A stretch of DNA of 64,000 bases from Ardenticatenaceae bacterium. GTDB lineage: Bacteria > Chloroflexota > Anaerolineae > Promineifilales > Promineifilaceae. Below are positions 33,401 through 42,414 of the stretch, piece by piece. A program made the position numbers and the translations under genes. The stretch lies in NCBI GenBank assembly GCA_020634415.1, contig JACKBT010000002.1, positions 124,001 through 188,000 of the forward strand, read 5' to 3'. Under the pieces are notes generated by a model. The model did no database searches, was not told the DNA's origin, and worked only from the letters and a program-made list of their open reading frames with translations. How positions within the stretch are numbered: the first letter of the stretch is position 1; every line of letters starts with the position of its first letter.

Positions 33401-36400
33401 CCTATCTATCCAGGTCATGAGAACCGGAACATATGTCAAAATCGAAGATGCCCGCCAGGAGCGAGAGCGCGTGAACCCTACCTTCTTTGAGCGCGGCATT
33501 TTAGCGGCCGTTGGGCTGCCCGTTGCCGTTGAAGGCCAGCTTATAGGCGTTTTATGGGTTTACTACAATCACACACGCCGCTTCTCAACGGCCGAAATTG
33601 AAACATATCAATTTTATGTCAACCAGGCAGCCATTGCCTACGACAACGCCCGGCGCATTAAAGAGCTAGACACATTACAACAAGCCATCCGTTTACTCAC
33701 CAGTGCCAATAGCCTGCAAGAAGTTTGCCAATATGCCCTTCACCACGCCTGCCAGTTGTTCAACGCCATCTCTGCCAACATCTGGCTGTATGATCAGCAG
33801 CACCACAAATTTATCATGGGTGATGCCGTCGGTTTTCCCCCAGACATATGGCAGCACTTCAAAGAAAACTTACCCCGCTCCGATGGCTTTGCCATGAAAA
33901 TCATGAAAAATGGCTGGTCAGGCATACAAGACGTTGCCGAACACCTAGCAGATATCAACCCAACCGTTTGGAATGACTTAAGGCGTATGAATATACGCAG
34001 TTTCCAGGGCATCGCTCTAACAGCTAATCAGAAAAACCTGGGTGTTTTATATCTAAACTATGACTATCCCCGCCACTACCCTCCCCAAGAGCAAAAAAGC
34101 CTGCAAACCCTCGCCCAACACATCTCATTAGCTATCAGCAAAACCCTTCTCCTCGAAAGTATGGAGAAAGTTAAAAACACAACCGGCATCATTGCCCAAA
34201 TGGCTACCTTATCCAAGCTAGATGATACCCTGGCAGCCGTAGCCCAAGGGCTGTTCGATGCCTTAGGCTGCGATGTAGTTACACTGCACGTTTATGATCC
34301 AGACAAAGATGCCTGGATTTACCCGCCTAAAATGGCAGGTGTCCATTATCAAGACAAAATATCTACCCCCGAAGGGCAGTCTATGGCTTCCCTCATCCTC
34401 CATCATGTCCACCAACTGAAAGTTGTGGATGATGTACGCTACGATCCAATCTTTCAAAGCAGCCGCTTCACACGGGATGAAGACATCCGTTCGTCAGTTA
34501 TTGTCCCTTTACAAGTCGGGGAAGAACGGGTGGGCGTTGTTTTGATCAGCTACCGCTCACCCCACCGCTTTGCCGAGGAGGAGTTGGACTATATTCACTT
34601 GTTTACGAATCAGGCCGCTGTTGCCATTCACAACGCCCATTTATTTGAACGGCAGCAGAGGCAGGCGACGGCTCTGTTGGCTTTGGACAAAGTGGCCCAC
34701 GCTGTCACCCATCCTGATCGGTTAGGGGATGATGTGCTGACGGCCATTGCCGAGCAGGCCTGGAAATTGACCCGGCGCTTTGATAAGGAAGCGCGTTTTA
34801 GCAATGTGGTTTTATTGCAAGGTCGGGCTTTGGAGTTTCGTGCCACCTATCCGCTAGAACATCTTCTCGATTTGCGCCAAAAAGTCGGCTTGATTGATCT
34901 GGATAAAGCGGAACGGATTGGCATTATGGGGCGGGTTGTGGAAACGGCCGAACCACTGCTTGTGCCTAACGTTACCTTACACCCAGATTACTTAGAATAC
35001 GACGCAGAAACCTGTTCAGAACTGGCTGTACCCATTAAATCGGGCAGCCAAGTTATTGGGGCCATCAATGTAGAGCATCCTGTAGAAAAAGCCTTCGACA
35101 AACATGATTTACAAGCTTTGTTGGCTTTAGCAGAATATGCGGCCATCGCCATCGAAAATGCGAAATTATTCCAAAGCCAACAAAAGCAAAAGCTTATGCT
35201 AGAGGCTTTGTATGCGGCGGGTCGGGCCATGACTAGCTCGCTGAATTTGGATGAGATTTTGCGGGAGATCATCGTACAGGTACGACGGCATACCGAAAAC
35301 CAGGGCAGACCAGCCAGTTACACCAGCATCTGGTTGGTAGAGGAAAATTTGACGGCAAAGGCCTTCATCACACACCCGCCAGAAGTGTTAGAGGAGATCA
35401 AGACCGTTATTGGCGAGCAGTTAGACTGGCAGCAGCGTGGGAATGAGCGTATTGGCATTATTGGCCGGGCGATTCTAACGAAAGAGTCTGCTCTGGTGGC
35501 CGATGTATCGCAGAATCCCGATTACGTGCGAATTTACCCCACTACACAGTCGGAATTGGCTGTGCCCATCATTTTAGCGGATACGGTGATCGGCGTTTTG
35601 AATTTGGAACATACTGAGTTAAACGCATTTGATAACAGTGATTTGCACATTTTGGAGGCTTTAGCCCGGCAGGCAGCTATTGCTATTCAAAATGCTCGTT
35701 TGTTTGCTCAATCACGGCAACGTGCGGAGGAACTGACTATTTTGAACGAGATGGGTCGCAACCTGACCGTTTCGCACGATGTGGGGGATGTGGTGACAAA
35801 TATTTATGAGTACACCAATCGGCTGATGGATGCGCAAAATTTTTATGTGGCCCTGGATGATAAAGAAAACCGTGTGGTGACTTTTCCCCTGGCGCGAGAA
35901 GCTGGGCAGGAAATTACGTTAGCAACACGGCCGTTTGGCAAAGGGGCTACCGAGTATGTGATCCAAACAGGGCAGCCCTTACTCATTGAAGATGGTGTGG
36001 CTGAGTGGCTTGATGCCCATAACCTAGATGCCGCCAATGCGAAAGCAAGATCGTGGTTGGGTGTGCCGCTGCGAATCGGTGACGAGGTGTTGGGAGCAGT
36101 GGCTATCCGTAACGCTCGTTCTTTCGCCTACAATGCTAATGATCAAAACTTGCTTACATCCATTTCCAGTCAATCAGCTATTGCCATTCAGAATGCGCGA
36201 CTATACGAGAAGGCCGTGAGCCATACGAACTTGTTGACGGCCGCAGCTCAAGTGGCGAGTAGGGCAATTTCCATTCTGGTGGAAGGTGAACTACTGGTGG
36301 AGGTGGTCAATTTGATCACGGAGTCGTTGGGGTTTTATCATACGGCCGTTTTCTTGCTCGACAACAACCAGGAACATGCCATCCTCAAGGCAAGCTCCTC

Positions 36401-38444
36401 ACAAGGCGGCCAAAAGCTCCTGGCAAGCGAATACCAAATGAATATCGGCCAAGAAGGAATTGTTGGTTATGTGGCCCGCACCGGGCATTACTATTTTGCC
36501 CCCAACGTGCAGCAAGATGCTTATCACAAACCAAATCAATACCTGCCTGACACTCGTTCCGAAGTCGCTTTTCCTCTGGTAGCACGCGGGCAGGTCATTG
36601 GCATTTTAGATGTGCAAAGCCGTCAAGAGGTGTCCCTCTCTTCAGAAGAAATTGCCACCCTGCAAACAATGGCAAATCACCTGGCCCATGCCATTCAGAA
36701 TGTGCGGCTCTATAACCAGGTACAGCGGCAAGCTATTACGTCCAAAGCCCTTTATGATGCTTCTCAGGCCATTACCAGTTCCTTGGATATTGCTCACACG
36801 CTCAACATGATTGCCCAGCAGGCGGCCAAGCTAACGGGCACAATTGGGCCAGAAGCTACCTTAGCGTATCTGGCTAAAGTTCATGACGAGCGGTTAATTT
36901 TTTCGGCCGTTTATCCCAGAGAGCCAGCAACGGGTTTGAAGGAGACCATTGAAGGGATTGATTTATCACAGGATAGCTGTGGCATCACGGGGCGGGCTGT
37001 CAAAACAGGCCAGCCCCAACTGGTGCGGAATGTGCTTCTGGATAAAGATTATATTGCTTGCGATGCTAATATCCGCTCGGTTTTGGCCGTTCCCATTAAA
37101 AGCGGGACTGTTGTCAAAGGGGTTATTGTGGTGGAAAGCCCGGGGCTGGCGGCCTTTGATGAGCAGGATGAACAGGCTTTGGTGTCGCTGGCTGGGCAAG
37201 CTTCCCTGGCGATACAAAATGCGGAAGAGCATGATGAAACTGTTGTTTTGCAGCATTTGGCCACCGGTTTGGTAGGGGTCTTGGAACTGACAGAGGTTTT
37301 GTCGCTGGCGCTGGAAGCGGCAATGACGGTGACAGGCACCGAGTCAAGCGCCGTCATTTTCTGGGATGAGGAGACGGAGCAGTTTGGGCCAGCTTATAGG
37401 ATGGATGCCGGGGAGAAGCTGTTGCATCTCTATCAGTCTTCAGCCCGCCCCACCAATGGCATGACTCGTGAGTTTATCCGACGCAAGGATGTGGTGGTCA
37501 TTCCTGATACCTCGGAGTTCCCTAACATTAATCCGACGACGCTGGATCGTGGCCGACGGGCGCAGATTGTGGTGCCGTTGTGGAGTGAAACGGCCGTTAT
37601 CGGGGCACTTTATATTCACAGTCTCAAGAAACGCACATTCTCGCAGCACCAACTCACTGTGTTAGAGACATTAGCCAGCCAAACGGCCGTCGCCATCAAC
37701 AAAGCCCGCCAATACAAAGAGCTAAAACAGACGAAAGGGCTCGTAGGTTCGCGCACGGCGCTGGCCTGGATGGGCATGGCTAGCAATGCCTGGCGGCACA
37801 GTATCGAAGGTGATGCCGTCAACATTCGCAACCTCATCCCGTTGCTGCGCGGCGAAATCCACAACTACATTCCCAATGTCTATCTATTCAACAACATTGA
37901 AGACAAACTCAACCGAATTGAAAAACTGGCCGGGCAAATTCTGGCCCGACCCATCACGCCCCCCTTGTCCTCTGAGGAAGGTGTGGAGGAGGTTATCATC
38001 CATGATCTGATTCAAGAACGTGTACAACAACTATGGAAAGACGAGCATTATAGAAATGTCCCTTTCCCCCACCTTGAGCTGCAAGAGGCTGCCCATAGCA
38101 AAGTCTGGATCAGTTCAGAATGGCTGCGTCTGGCCTTTGATTTATTGGTAGATAATGCCGTAGAAGCCATGCGGGAAGCACCTATACGTCAGCTAACTAT
38201 TACCATCACCGACGAAGATGACCAAATTATGTTGGCCATCCAAGACAGCGGCAAAGGGATTCCACCGGAGTTAAGAGATAGGCTCTTTCAGGTAACTTTG
38301 CCTGAAGCCAGGCGGTATGGACATTTGGGACGGGGACTTTTGATGGTACAGGCTATTGTGGAAACCTATGGGGGCGATGTCAAAGTAGGTGGAACAGGCC
38401 CACAAGGAACAACGATGATCGTTACGTTACCCAAACATGCATAA
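30483..38444 (+). CDS. Giant multi-GAF sensor protein with PAS and histidine-kinase-like ATPase (2653 residues)
   Basis: I count 13 GAF domains: one before a PAS domain (PAS about 225-345, with D-A-V-I-T-N-D-R-E-G-R-I-Q-V-Y-N-R) and twelve after it in tandem, each about 165-190 residues ending in a helix like A-I-A-I-Q-N-A-R-L-F. They are clearly diverged from each other. The C-terminal 200 residues form a GHKL ATPase: N-box L-L-V-D-N-A-V-E-A-M, G1 Q-D-S-G-K-G-I-P, G2 G-R-G-L-L-M-V. Before it, the usual S-H-D-L/E H-box is absent; A-W-R-H-S-I may supply the phosphorylated His. No membrane segment is seen. The ATG at 30483 follows G-G-G-A-G-G. Three receiver genes follow directly, so it probably drives them. 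Confidence 0.9.
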   Translation: MNSEVTSVDGKQVMITMSEHQRLQAIAQEKHMRDTEKLQYLEKLSLFSRQMMSSLGQLSLDEQLRFVAQYATEILQAESAGVLLVKQPGILSLEASYGHHPGKFEKGRELIIQSEPKSGLTGHIAYTGEIFRAHGTALTGHFAVKGEAPPAASGHCYSLLAVPLQRHENGRTELLGLLRIDNKKDENGRSGPDMGFSQEDEWIAGLFADAVQLAIQNAALWDETDSQREQFHRLVAGSPDAVITNDREGRIQVYNRQAEIITGYTEAEMKGKSVQAVYAESHEARRVSRLLHQFNGKLTDYETVILGKDGHRIPIRLTAHWIFDSRGLLMGTVGYFEDLRVSLEQEGRLDLLAKASVLLSQAQNLTAGLQQLAEMMATFWRASFCRIFLLDEEQQFLTMRAVYPLPEAARGFSWRPEVGSVTAVADWPGLAKSLNKWDSFLLRNTHPKAPIVLQKWTELLQLDQDIQSLLVIPLRTRDKVVGLLDLGILGQESPSFAEREDLAITLAAQTAVLIDRISLHESTERRGRLLEALDETLRHIHAAKETPKLLQETVRLAANLTGCTCGGFYINSPHTAQLTLTAHYNLPDYLLGTQLNHHEGLIGEVAHSGQSRYTNTFDQWPNSEAIFASLGFQTVMAVPLRKAGIVEAVLFVADLTNEHAVLTVDLEILERFAVQAAIVMQTSLLVDREQRLFTRWKILHRMSDYIQANRDLKKTLHVFLTCITAGYGLGYNRAALFLIDDEREMLIGRLGIGHVEEKSARLDWDRDHQQGVYDFGHYLTLLETKSLSRTPLSERIPFVELSLKTADTFNQVLQNQKPIIITEDRLHQLPSLFATLFEPTTPIIIAPLIVHNRAIGLLVVDNKFTQAPVTKDDLELLLTFCNTAASAIEKTQLLEATEAARIRLHSFYKASNDLVNAKDPEQIWRNIVEQISTVAHASHAKMRLINPRIGRAQDLITTGIDEPLFQGQIRPDGLSIQVMRTGTYVKIEDARQERERVNPTFFERGILAAVGLPVAVEGQLIGVLWVYYNHTRRFSTAEIETYQFYVNQAAIAYDNARRIKELDTLQQAIRLLTSANSLQEVCQYALHHACQLFNAISANIWLYDQQHHKFIMGDAVGFPPDIWQHFKENLPRSDGFAMKIMKNGWSGIQDVAEHLADINPTVWNDLRRMNIRSFQGIALTANQKNLGVLYLNYDYPRHYPPQEQKSLQTLAQHISLAISKTLLLESMEKVKNTTGIIAQMATLSKLDDTLAAVAQGLFDALGCDVVTLHVYDPDKDAWIYPPKMAGVHYQDKISTPEGQSMASLILHHVHQLKVVDDVRYDPIFQSSRFTRDEDIRSSVIVPLQVGEERVGVVLISYRSPHRFAEEELDYIHLFTNQAAVAIHNAHLFERQQRQATALLALDKVAHAVTHPDRLGDDVLTAIAEQAWKLTRRFDKEARFSNVVLLQGRALEFRATYPLEHLLDLRQKVGLIDLDKAERIGIMGRVVETAEPLLVPNVTLHPDYLEYDAETCSELAVPIKSGSQVIGAINVEHPVEKAFDKHDLQALLALAEYAAIAIENAKLFQSQQKQKLMLEALYAAGRAMTSSLNLDEILREIIVQVRRHTENQGRPASYTSIWLVEENLTAKAFITHPPEVLEEIKTVIGEQLDWQQRGNERIGIIGRAILTKESALVADVSQNPDYVRIYPTTQSELAVPIILADTVIGVLNLEHTELNAFDNSDLHILEALARQAAIAIQNARLFAQSRQRAEELTILNEMGRNLTVSHDVGDVVTNIYEYTNRLMDAQNFYVALDDKENRVVTFPLAREAGQEITLATRPFGKGATEYVIQTGQPLLIEDGVAEWLDAHNLDAANAKARSWLGVPLRIGDEVLGAVAIRNARSFAYNANDQNLLTSISSQSAIAIQNARLYEKAVSHTNLLTAAAQVASRAISILVEGELLVEVVNLITESLGFYHTAVFLLDNNQEHAILKASSSQGGQKLLASEYQMNIGQEGIVGYVARTGHYYFAPNVQQDAYHKPNQYLPDTRSEVAFPLVARGQVIGILDVQSRQEVSLSSEEIATLQTMANHLAHAIQNVRLYNQVQRQAITSKALYDASQAITSSLDIAHTLNMIAQQAAKLTGTIGPEATLAYLAKVHDERLIFSAVYPREPATGLKETIEGIDLSQDSCGITGRAVKTGQPQLVRNVLLDKDYIACDANIRSVLAVPIKSGTVVKGVIVVESPGLAAFDEQDEQALVSLAGQASLAIQNAEEHDETVVLQHLATGLVGVLELTEVLSLALEAAMTVTGTESSAVIFWDEETEQFGPAYRMDAGEKLLHLYQSSARPTNGMTREFIRRKDVVVIPDTSEFPNINPTTLDRGRRAQIVVPLWSETAVIGALYIHSLKKRTFSQHQLTVLETLASQTAVAINKARQYKELKQTKGLVGSRTALAWMGMASNAWRHSIEGDAVNIRNLIPLLRGEIHNYIPNVYLFNNIEDKLNRIEKLAGQILARPITPPLSSEEGVEEVIIHDLIQERVQQLWKDEHYRNVPFPHLELQEAAHSKVWISSEWLRLAFDLLVDNAVEAMREAPIRQLTITITDEDDQIMLAIQDSGKGIPPELRDRLFQVTLPEARRYGHLGRGLLMVQAIVETYGGDVKVGGTGPQGTTMIVTLPKHA

Positions 38445-38464
38445 TTTCCTTAAGGCGTCTGGAT

Positions 38465-38845
38465 ATGACCAAACAAATAATTATTATTACCAACCAAGCG
38501 GTCTCTGCCTGGGTCACTGCTGTCACAGAAGCATTAAACCCGTTCGGGCAGGTGACCGTCACTTTAGAAAAAGATGCACAAGCAGTGGTTCAACAGGATG
38601 ATTTTGATTTAATCCTTATTGATGCCAGTACGATTGACATGGATGCGGCAACCTTGATTCAGTCACTACACCTGCTGCGCCCGACTGTACCAATCGTGGT
38701 CAATACGCTTTCGCCTACCTGGCGGCGGGCACGGGAGGCATTCATGGCCGGTGCGGTGGACTATATACGCCGCTCGTTGGACAAAGAGAAAATCGTCTTG
38801 GATTATCGGCCGTTTTTATGTGCAGAAAACAAAACACAGACTTAA
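38465..38845 (+). CDS. Degenerate receiver-domain protein
   Basis: The 126-residue protein has the receiver alternation of strands and helices. The likely acceptor Asp is in D-L-I-L-I-D-A-S, and G-A-V-D-Y-I matches the end of the fold. The N-terminal acidic pair is missing (I-I-I-I-T-N-Q) and the conserved Lys is replaced by Arg (Y-I-R-R-S), so normal Mg-dependent phosphorylation is doubtful. It starts 20 bp after the giant sensor gene. It may act as a phosphorylation-independent binding partner or a sink. It has no output domain. Confidence 0.75.
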   Translation: MTKQIIIITNQAVSAWVTAVTEALNPFGQVTVTLEKDAQAVVQQDDFDLILIDASTIDMDAATLIQSLHLLRPTVPIVVNTLSPTWRRAREAFMAGAVDYIRRSLDKEKIVLDYRPFLCAENKTQT

Positions 38846-38881
38846 CCGTTTAGCCAGCCTGGCACAATCAGTTACAAGTGA

Positions 38882-39493
38882 ATGGAGATGGCACACAATA
38901 CAATTTTGTTAGCAGATAATGACGAAGATTTTATTGAGATTACGACTGAGTTTTTAGAAAAGTGCGGATTTGAGGTTATGACAGCGACGAACCCGTTAAC
39001 TGCTCATCAGATTTTGCTGAAGGAGCAGGCCAGAATACAGGTAGCGGTCTTTGATTCACGTTTAATGAATGATTTGGACGAATATGACACCAGTGGGATT
39101 GAACTGGCTCGATTATTTGGCATGGTACCAAGCATTATTATGACCAGATTCCCTTCGGTGCCCAATGCGGTAGAGGCGTTACGGCCGTTAAACGGCCGTG
39201 CCAACGCCAAAGATTACGTAGATAAACGGGATGGGCTTGATGTTCTGCTGCAAGCCATTCAAAACGTCTTGCCGCTGCCATCTCTTGTTGAAATTCACCA
39301 AAAGCTGATGGCTTATTTTAATGAAAGTGATTTGCGCCATCTCTGCTTTACCCTCAACATTGAGTATGACAATTTGACAGGCAAAACGCGGCGTGGCAAA
39401 GCACGGGAATTGGTTTTATACTTTGAAAAGCAGGAACGCTTGGCCGAATTAGTCGCCACCTGTCGTCGTGAACGGCCGTTACAATTCCCTTAA
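38882..39493 (+). CDS. Receiver domain fused to an EAD7-like adaptor domain
   Basis: Residues about 5-135 form a receiver with D-N-D-E-D near the start, acceptor Asp in V-F-D-S-R-L, Thr in I-M-T-R-F and Lys in Y-V-D-K-R-D-G. A long acidic loop (N-D-L-D-E-Y-D-T-S-G-I-E-L) follows the acceptor. Residues about 143-200 match the effector-associated domain 7 pattern: Y-F-N-E-S-D-L-R-H-L-C-F-T-L-N-I-E-Y-D-N-L-T-G then G-K-A-R-E-L-V-L-Y and R-L-A-E-L-V-x-x-C-R-R-x-R-P. These small helical domains recruit partners by like-with-like contacts in bacterial conflict and signalling systems. I infer a phosphorylation-gated adaptor; no second EAD7 is visible nearby, so the partner is encoded elsewhere. Confidence 0.8.
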   Translation: MEMAHNTILLADNDEDFIEITTEFLEKCGFEVMTATNPLTAHQILLKEQARIQVAVFDSRLMNDLDEYDTSGIELARLFGMVPSIIMTRFPSVPNAVEALRPLNGRANAKDYVDKRDGLDVLLQAIQNVLPLPSLVEIHQKLMAYFNESDLRHLCFTLNIEYDNLTGKTRRGKARELVLYFEKQERLAELVATCRRERPLQFP

Positions 39494-39501
39494 TTCATAT
39501 C

Positions 39502-41424
39502 ATGAGCAAAATCACCCTCCTCCTAGCCGATAACGACCAAGACTTCCTCATCATCTGTGGTGAGTATCTGGAAAATTGTGGCTACCATGTTATCCAGGCA
39601 CATGGACGTGAACAGGCACAGCAAGCTCTGGAGACAACCAACATTCATCTGGCAATTTTAGATTTGCGGCTAACGGATGACACAGACGAAAAAGACCGCA
39701 GCGGCCTGATCATTGCCGAAACAGTCGCCCGACAAGTCCCGAAAATCATTCTCACCAAATTCCCCACTTACCAAGATGTCGTCAAAGCCCTCAAACTCGA
39801 TACCCACACTTTACCCCCGGCAGTAGATTTTGTAGATAAACGTGAAGGCTTAGATAAGCTTCGGCAAAGTATTGTCGAAAGCCTCACTCATTATGCTCAA
39901 ATCAATTGGGATTTAGCCATTCAGTGGAATGGCTATCTGGCTTTATCGCAAGTGGTCAATTTAATTGAACCTGGTCTGGAGCGAACCCTGCTCTCTGAAC
40001 GCTCGGCAGAATTTGAGGATTTGCTGCGGAAGCTGTTTTTTGAACACGCCCAGGTTACTATCAGCGATATTTTTAGCCACCAGGATGATCACCTGATTTT
40101 GCCCGTTTTTACCCACAACCCACATGGGTTGAAGATGTATTTGCTATATTGCGGTCAGGTAGAAACCATGAACCGGGAGAACCGGCTGTATGAAACGGCC
40201 GTTCCTCAACGCATCATCACCGAAAAAATCAGCCGCGTCCATACAGCCCAAACCCTGCACTTCGCCGCTGCCACCTATACCCTCAACGGGGGCAACCTGG
40301 AAGAAATCGTTACCCTCAACCAGTTCATCCGCCGTCAGGCCCTGGCTGAAAGCCTGACCGCCATAAACCACCTCTACCGCCAAGAGTTAAGCAAATGGTA
40401 CGAATGGGGACGCTTCCGCAACGAAACAACCAGCTTAAGCCAATTCTATCGCCACAAGCTCGGCCTGCCCGAAAACATGCCCGGTTTACAAACCATCGTC
40501 ACAGATATTTACCAAAAAGCCTTAGCCGCCGGCTTACCCCTTCAGCTAAACATGGACAGCCAACAACTCGTTGTCAACGAGGGCAACGGCCGTTCCTACA
40601 CCTACCCCCATCCCATGAAATTCCTCATAGAGCCGGACTCCGATCCAACCTATGCGGCCCAATGGGGCACAGTGCATGGCAACGTGAATGACACGACGGT
40701 ACTTGTCAACCCCAGTGGCGAAACCTGGCTGATAGATTTTCGCCATGTGACCCGCGCCCCGTTGGTATGTGATTTTGTGTCGCTGGAAACGGCCGTTAAA
40801 TGTCAACTCCTCAACACTACCGATTTACCCGAACGGCATGACCTGGAACAGCGGCTGTTAAACTGGCAAGAAACAGAAAATACAGAGGGGCTGGCGGGCG
40901 AAACGGCCGTCGCCCTCCAACTCATCACCCGCATCCGCCACTGGGCACAACACCTCACCGGCTGCGACCCAGCCACCTACAACCAGGCCCTTGCCCTTCA
41001 CAGCCTCAGCTTCCTCACCACCTACCAGCCCCACAAATTCTACACCCGCCGCGATCTCCTCCCCTACAGCCACGCCCTGCTCACCGCCAGCATGTTATTA
41101 GCCAGCCACAGCAGCAGCACACCCACTCCTGCCAATTTCTGGCTCGATCAGCCCAACCAAATGGTCTGGGTCGAAGGCCAGGGCATTGGCCTCACCTCCC
41201 AAGAATTCCAAATCCTCAGCTACCTCTATTCCCATAACGGCCAGCTATGTGAACGTCAGGCCATCGTCGAGAGCGCCCTCGGTGAAATCTACGACGAATT
41301 TGACCCTGAACAAAGCCGCCTCAACAGTGCCATGAGCCGCCTCATTCAAAAAGTGGAGCCAGACCCCAGAAACCGCAAATACTTCACAACCATTCGCGGT
41401 CGCGGCTACAAGCTGCAAACGTAA
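39502..41424 (+). CDS. Response regulator with pseudokinase-like (TCAD9/APH-like) module and PhoB-type winged helix
   Basis: The 640-residue protein has three parts. Residues 1-140 form a receiver like its neighbour (L-A-D-N-D-Q-D, acceptor in L-A-I-L-D-L-R, I-L-T-K-F, F-V-D-K-R-E-G-L-D). Residues about 150-530 resemble the aminoglycoside-phosphotransferase fold, with a catalytic-loop-like H-G-N-V-N-D and W-L-I-D-F; the usual catalytic Asp of H-G-D is Asn, so it is probably inactive. Residues about 555-640 are an OmpR/PhoB winged helix (L-T-S-Q-E-F-Q-I-L-S-Y-L ... R-G-R-G-Y-K-L). It is therefore a DNA-binding output of the giant sensor, with a middle module suited to partner or ligand sensing. 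It begins 8 bp after the EAD7 gene. Confidence 0.8.
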   Translation: MSKITLLLADNDQDFLIICGEYLENCGYHVIQAHGREQAQQALETTNIHLAILDLRLTDDTDEKDRSGLIIAETVARQVPKIILTKFPTYQDVVKALKLDTHTLPPAVDFVDKREGLDKLRQSIVESLTHYAQINWDLAIQWNGYLALSQVVNLIEPGLERTLLSERSAEFEDLLRKLFFEHAQVTISDIFSHQDDHLILPVFTHNPHGLKMYLLYCGQVETMNRENRLYETAVPQRIITEKISRVHTAQTLHFAAATYTLNGGNLEEIVTLNQFIRRQALAESLTAINHLYRQELSKWYEWGRFRNETTSLSQFYRHKLGLPENMPGLQTIVTDIYQKALAAGLPLQLNMDSQQLVVNEGNGRSYTYPHPMKFLIEPDSDPTYAAQWGTVHGNVNDTTVLVNPSGETWLIDFRHVTRAPLVCDFVSLETAVKCQLLNTTDLPERHDLEQRLLNWQETENTEGLAGETAVALQLITRIRHWAQHLTGCDPATYNQALALHSLSFLTTYQPHKFYTRRDLLPYSHALLTASMLLASHSSSTPTPANFWLDQPNQMVWVEGQGIGLTSQEFQILSYLYSHNGQLCERQAIVESALGEIYDEFDPEQSRLNSAMSRLIQKVEPDPRNRKYFTTIRGRGYKLQT

Positions 41425-41433
41425 AGGCGGCAG

Positions 41434-41471
41434 ATGGCAGGTGGCAAGTGCAGAAACATGCCACCTGCCAT
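41434..41471 (+). terminator. Stem-loop after the response regulator gene
   Basis: ATGGCAGGTGGCA (41434-41446) pairs perfectly with 41459-41471. It is built of repeated G-G-C-A words. It stands 10 bp after the stop and probably ends or weakens transcription. The 224-bp gap to the next gene holds nothing else clear. Confidence 0.5.
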
Positions 41472-41648
41472 TTGCCACCGCCTCCCTGACATTCTTACGA
41501 CAGATTCTCTCAGATGTGTAACCTATCCTTGACATTTACTGTCACAAAAGTCGCAGTCTTCTTTGCCAGACAACTGCCCAGTTCATTTGACCGCAACCTT
41601 TTATACTATCAGTAGTGATAACCAGTAGATAGTTTATGGAGGTGGTCA

Positions 41649-42398
41649 ATGAAAACATTCATACAATCTGTCGGCAAGCTCATCGGCATCCGCTTCGCAC
41701 CCGATAACCAAATTGTTCCCGTCTTGCGCCTGGAGCAGTTTAACCGTATCCATGAGGGAGGTTACTTTTGGATCAATCCCTTCATCGAAGAAACTCTGCC
41801 TCCTATTAGCGCGGGCCTGCAAGTAGGCAGCTTCATCTTGCAAGAAGTGCTCAGCAGCGACAATATCCCTTTCACCATCAAACTGACGGTACTTTACCAA
41901 TTTAATCCCCGTCTACCGCCCCCCAATGTGCTGGCGCAACTGGTGCGAGTACCTGCCAGCAAATTAGGTGAAATCGTCGAGGACTACACCAGTCAGGGGC
42001 TGCGCCGCCTGGCTTCTACCTTTACGGCGGAAGAGTTAGGTCGGCAAACGGCCGTTACCCAAATCGAAACCTCCCTCTGCCACTTCCTCAAAGCCCAACT
42101 CCACGTCCTCGGCCTCGTCCCCCTAAGGCAGGGCGGCATCCTCATCAAAGAAGTCATCGCTCCAGCCAAATTTCGCCAGGCCATGCTGCACGTCCATCAG
42201 CACCAGGCCACCCTACAAATGTTAAGCAACTACCCCGAACACCTCATCGAACAAGCCATCCGCACCGATTTCCTAACCGGTTTAGAAGAACACGCTGGCA
42301 ACTTAACCCTCTTCTCATCCTTAGATAACGGGGCCATTTTGCCCAGCTTACTCAACAATCACAACGGCCATAGCAGCAATCATCACCCCAATAGTTAG
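41649..42398 (+). CDS. SPFH (band 7/prohibitin-like) domain protein
   Basis: The 249-residue protein shows the SPFH pattern: G-I-R-F-A-P-D-N-Q-I-V-P-V-L-R-L, a G-G-Y-F-W-I-N-P-F segment, then N-I-P-F-T-I-K-L-T-V-L-Y-Q-F-N-P, and helical regions A-S-T-F-T-A-E-E-L and E-T-S-L-C-H-F-L-K-A-Q-L. It lacks an N-terminal membrane helix, which most SPFH proteins have. A 29-residue membrane peptide gene follows 16 bp later and may supply the anchor. G-G-A-G-G precedes the ATG. SPFH proteins form membrane-bound oligomeric rings that scaffold proteases or receptors; a protease-like PrsW gene is next. Confidence 0.75.
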   Translation: MKTFIQSVGKLIGIRFAPDNQIVPVLRLEQFNRIHEGGYFWINPFIEETLPPISAGLQVGSFILQEVLSSDNIPFTIKLTVLYQFNPRLPPPNVLAQLVRVPASKLGEIVEDYTSQGLRRLASTFTAEELGRQTAVTQIETSLCHFLKAQLHVLGLVPLRQGGILIKEVIAPAKFRQAMLHVHQHQATLQMLSNYPEHLIEQAIRTDFLTGLEEHAGNLTLFSSLDNGAILPSLLNNHNGHSSNHHPNS

Positions 42399-42414
42399 AA
42401 ATAGGAGACAAAAA

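Noticed and set aside
30483..38444. Assembly artefact or tandem duplication creating the 13 GAF domains
   Set aside because: The domains are strongly diverged in sequence and length, so they are old, not a recent or artificial duplication.
41520..41610. A sigma-70 promoter before the SPFH gene (TTGACA near 41531 or TATACT near 41602)
   Set aside because: No pair of boxes with 16-18 bp spacing could be found between these elements.
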